DNA from: Clostridium sp. CAG:609
Lineage (GTDB): Bacteria > Bacillota_I > Bacilli_A > RF39 > UBA660
Direction of reading: 5' to 3'
Assembly (NCBI GenBank): GCA_000438075.1
Contig: FR903525.1
Location: 28,310 to 92,309, forward strand
DNA length: 64,000 bases
Shown here: one piece after another, positions 61,455-64,000 of the stretch
Numbering within the stretch: the first letter of the stretch is position 1
Layout of the letters: every line of letters starts with the position of its first letter
Notes under the pieces: generated by a model
Told to the model about the DNA's origin: nothing
What the model saw: only the letters and a program-made list of their open reading frames with translations
Databases searched by the model: none
Translations under genes and position numbers: made by a program

Positions 61455-62820
61455 AAGAAAATATAAATTATATATTAGTTTGTCTATATTTATTATTGTA
61501 TTATCTATTATATTTATATATAAAAATAATTATAATAAAGAAGTTTTAGATAATAAAGATAATGTTAAGACTACCGATAAATTATCAGGGATAGCTATTA
61601 TGTTGGAGACTAGTGCGGGTTCTGGTAAATATAATATATCAACTACTGGAACATTTCCAAAGAGTGGATATGAATTTAATAAATTAAAAAGTGGTTGTGA
61701 AAATGGAGGAACATTAAGTTATAATGAAGAAACGAGAAAGGTAACATTAAAATCTAATATAAGTGATAAATGTTATATTTATTTTGATTTAGTTCCACCG
61801 GATGTTAGTGTTGCAGTTAATAACTTACCAACTATGTATGGTAAGTTAGGTAATATTACTTGTGAAAATAGTAATACAACATATAATCAACAATATAATA
61901 GAATTGAAGTATCCCAAATTAATGGTAAATATTCTTCGTGTACTTTAAATTATTCAGATAGTACATCAAAGGTTAATTTTGCTGATTATATTATAAGTTT
62001 AGCTGGAACAACACAAGGAACAGGACAAGTAATAAATGAAAAAGGATATAGGTATGAAGGGAAGGAACCAAATAATTATGTGTGGTTCAATAATGAATAT
62101 TGGAGAATAATTGGGGTATTTGATAGTGCATCACATGGCATAAGCGGAAAGAATTTAGTTAAAATGATACGAGCAGATATTTTGGATGCATTAGCATGGG
62201 AAGAAAAAAATATTAATGATTGGACAGTAGCTAGTTTGAATTTATTGTTAAATGGTGCTTACTATAATGCTAAAGACGGTACAAATTCAGGTTATTGTTA
62301 TGGTGATGCTTCAATTTCCTCTACTTGTGATTATACAAAAAAAGGTATACAATCTGGATATAGAAAGATGATTGCAAATGTTACATGGTATCTAGGTGGT
62401 TATTCAAATAATAAAGTAACAACTGAAGAATTTTATGGATATGAAAGAGGAACTGAAGTGGTTAGCGGAAGACCAACATACACAACAGGGTATATAGGTC
62501 TAATGTACCCAAGTGATTATGGGTATAGTGTGTTATCAAATGGTTGTGCAAGGACAACAAAATTAAATTCTTATAACAGTAACAAATGTGCAGGGCAAAG
62601 TTGGTTGTATGGAAAAGGGTATGAATGGACACTTACACCTGATTCGGTTGATAGCTCACGTGTTTTTTTCCTAGTTATTATGGGAGGCGTATACTCCAAT
62701 TATGGAGCACATAATGCATTCTGTGGATTTGGAGTCCGTCCAGTTTTGTATTTAGAAGATTTTGTATATAAAATGGATGGGGATGGCAGTCTAGAAAATC
62801 CATATATTATTGGGATGTGA
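61450..62820 (+). CDS. membrane-anchored surface protein with DUF6273-like C-terminal domain
   Basis: The 456-residue protein has an N-terminal membrane segment (LYISLSIFIIVLSIIFIY), the shared first domain (SGIAIMLETSAG..., FPKSGYEFNKLKSGCENGG, DKCYIYFD) and a C-terminal domain with YRYEGKEPNNYVWFNNEYWRIIGVFD, IGLMYPSDYGYSVLS, WTLTP and GVRPVLYL. The C-terminal domain is nearly the same as in the next gene except between WTLTP and VRP, where the sequence (RVFFLVIMGG... region) is different and more GC-rich. GTG start at 61450 with SD GAGGTGA. Confidence 0.75.
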   Translation: MKRKYKLYISLSIFIIVLSIIFIYKNNYNKEVLDNKDNVKTTDKLSGIAIMLETSAGSGKYNISTTGTFPKSGYEFNKLKSGCENGGTLSYNEETRKVTLKSNISDKCYIYFDLVPPDVSVAVNNLPTMYGKLGNITCENSNTTYNQQYNRIEVSQINGKYSSCTLNYSDSTSKVNFADYIISLAGTTQGTGQVINEKGYRYEGKEPNNYVWFNNEYWRIIGVFDSASHGISGKNLVKMIRADILDALAWEEKNINDWTVASLNLLLNGAYYNAKDGTNSGYCYGDASISSTCDYTKKGIQSGYRKMIANVTWYLGGYSNNKVTTEEFYGYERGTEVVSGRPTYTTGYIGLMYPSDYGYSVLSNGCARTTKLNSYNSNKCAGQSWLYGKGYEWTLTPDSVDSSRVFFLVIMGGVYSNYGAHNAFCGFGVRPVLYLEDFVYKMDGDGSLENPYIIGM

Positions 62821-62825
62821 AATTT

Positions 62826-63950
62826 ATGAAGAAAAAAATAAGTATAGGAATTATATTGATAGTATTATTTGTTAGTATAATTATTTTAAATAATAATACT
62901 GATAATAAATATACATTTAAAAAAGATGGAATATTATATGCTTTATCTTTAGATGAAAAAAGTATAACATCTTTTCCATCTAAAGGATTATATAAAGTAA
63001 ATGTATCGTGTGAAGGTGCAGATGGGAAATGGTTATATGATGATTGGAAATTAGCGATAGAAAATATAACTGGTGATGTTTCATGCAATATAAAATTTAA
63101 AACAATTACAAAAACATACTTTAATGATTATATAATAGGACTCAAAGGAACAACACAAGGGACAGGACAATTGTTAAATGAAAATGGATATAGATATGAA
63201 GGAAAAAATCCAAATAACTATGTGTGGTTCAATAATGAGTATTGGAGAATTATTGGAGTATTTGATAGTACAACGCATGGTGTAAGTGGAAAAAACTTGG
63301 TTAAAATAATAAGAGCAGATGTGTTAGATGGGCTTGCTTGGCATAAATCAAATAGTAATGATTGGACAGTTGCTAGTTTGAATAAACTTCTTAATGGAGC
63401 ATATTTTAACGCTCAAGATGGCTCAAATTCTGATTATTGTTATGGTTCCGCTAATATGACCATGAATTGTAACTATACAAGGAAAGGATTATCAACTGAG
63501 TCTCGAAGTATGGTAGTTAATGTAACATGGTATTTAGGTGGGTATTCAAATAATGAAGAAACACCTGAAAACTTATATGGATATGAAAGAGGAACGACAG
63601 TATATAATGGAAGACCTACAAAATTTACAGGATATATTGGTCTCATGTATCCGAGTGATTATGGATATAGTGTATTATCAAGTAATTGTGCAAGAACAAC
63701 TAATTTTGGATCTTATAATAGTAACTCATGTGCAGGGCAAAGTTGGTTATTTGGCAAAGGCTATGAATGGACATTAACTCCAAACTCGTCTTATGGAACT
63801 GATGCTTTTTCTTTTTATGAAGATGGTCTTGGTGGACGCAGTAGCGTGTCTCAAGGCTATGCTGTTCGTCCTGTTGCATATCTAGACTCATCTGTGTTTG
63901 TTTATGATGGCGATGGGTCAATTGAAAATCCATATATTATTGGAATGTAA
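62826..63950 (+). CDS. membrane-anchored surface protein, tandem paralog
   Basis: The 374-residue protein has an N-terminal membrane segment (ISIGIILIVLFVSIIIL), a short divergent linker domain and the same C-terminal domain as the preceding protein (YRYEGKNPNNYVWFNNEYWRIIGVFD, IGLMYPSDYGYSVLS, CAGQSWLFGKGYEWTLTP). Between WTLTP and VRPV the residues differ completely from the paralog. ATG at 62826; SD TGGGATGTG lies in the previous gene end, so the two are coupled. Confidence 0.75.
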   Translation: MKKKISIGIILIVLFVSIIILNNNTDNKYTFKKDGILYALSLDEKSITSFPSKGLYKVNVSCEGADGKWLYDDWKLAIENITGDVSCNIKFKTITKTYFNDYIIGLKGTTQGTGQLLNENGYRYEGKNPNNYVWFNNEYWRIIGVFDSTTHGVSGKNLVKIIRADVLDGLAWHKSNSNDWTVASLNKLLNGAYFNAQDGSNSDYCYGSANMTMNCNYTRKGLSTESRSMVVNVTWYLGGYSNNEETPENLYGYERGTTVYNGRPTKFTGYIGLMYPSDYGYSVLSSNCARTTNFGSYNSNSCAGQSWLFGKGYEWTLTPNSSYGTDAFSFYEDGLGGRSSVSQGYAVRPVAYLDSSVFVYDGDGSIENPYIIGM

Positions 63951-63971
63951 CATATTAAAACCAACAAGTTA

Positions 63972-64000
63972 TGATGTGAACCCCGTTTAGTAGACATCAA
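63972..64000. mobile_element. possible IS3-type terminal repeat at the window edge
   Basis: The sequence TGATGTGAACCCCGTTTAG (63972-63990) followed by TAGACA resembles the inverted-repeat ends of IS3-family elements (TG...CCC..TTAGTAGACA pattern, from memory). The window ends before any transposase could be seen, so this is only a hint. Confidence 0.3.

Noticed and set aside
62641..63870. Both surface-protein variable regions derived from one DGR template
   Set aside because: The two stretches differ at many non-adenine positions and at synonymous sites (for example CTTACACCT versus TTAACTCCA), so a single shared template is not supported; only the first copy shows the NNY pattern clearly.

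Overview
The window comes from the replication-origin region of a very AT-rich, low-GC Gram-positive bacterium (GC roughly 27-30% by eye, standard stop codons including TGA). The gene order dnaA-dnaN-recF-gyrB-gyrA, then tadA-dnaX-ybaB-recR-bofA-holB-ricT, pth-mfd-spoVT, metG-tatD-(3D protein)-rsmA-yabG-veg-spoVG-yabP-yabQ-divIC and rplM-rpsI-cwlD matches the Bacillus origin-proximal order. Several markers (BofA, SpoVT, YabG, YabP, YabQ, a SpoVB-like flippase, GerQ, CwlD) point to an endospore former. Together with the ComK-like gene and Noc boxes this suggests the class Bacilli, probably a low-GC (Erysipelotrichia/'Tenericutes'-like) gut lineage; that placement is inference.

Layout. 0-2 kb: an unknown duplicated-motif protein, a small MITE-like element and a phosphoesterase. 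1.9-3.7 kb: bipartite oriC with perfect DnaA boxes on both sides of dnaA. 3.7-11 kb: replication and gyrase genes, with a ComK-like gene between dnaN and recF. 11.0-11.8 kb: a gene-free centromere-like block with seven parS sites, four of them in an 84-bp tandem repeat, followed by two Noc boxes. 11.9-21.9 kb: SRP RNA, then DNA polymerase III subunits, recombination, tRNA-modification and sporulation genes in long, often overlapping operons. 22-27 kb: two zinc-ribbon membrane proteins, an Lgt-like protein, and a T-box-controlled dut-metG-tatD operon. 27-28 kb: decayed DNA holding a tandem repeat and remnants of an XRE/surface-protein cassette. 28-35.8 kb: the 3D protein, rsmA, sporulation and division genes, clpP, a uridine-kinase-like gene and gap. 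36-44 kb: flippase, ftsEX with a PcsB-like hydrolase, an intact XRE/surface-protein cassette and gerQ. 44-53.4 kb: yitT, yvcK, whiA, nrdG, two degenerate EcfA-type ATPases, truA, an ABC transporter, rplM-rpsI. 53.4-60.4 kb: an accessory stretch (dinD, a broken HipA-like gene), RNA-modifying enzymes, cwlD, an Abi/HEPN gene coupled to an HtrA protease. 61-64 kb: a second XRE cassette with two tandem surface proteins and a possible IS3-type end at the window edge.

The genes form several working sets: initiation, clamp, gyrase and centromere sites for replication and segregation; the Pol III loader with RecR and YbaB; spore-formation and germination factors; FtsEX-PcsB for septal peptidoglycan cleavage. 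The most unusual content is (i) the parS/Noc centromere array, (ii) the repeated XRE-plus-surface-protein cassettes, one with a promoter bounded by a perfect 22-bp inverted repeat and with GC-rich, strongly divergent stretches near the protein C-termini that resemble diversity-generating targets, and (iii) two EcfA-like genes that have lost their ATP-binding motifs but remain open.
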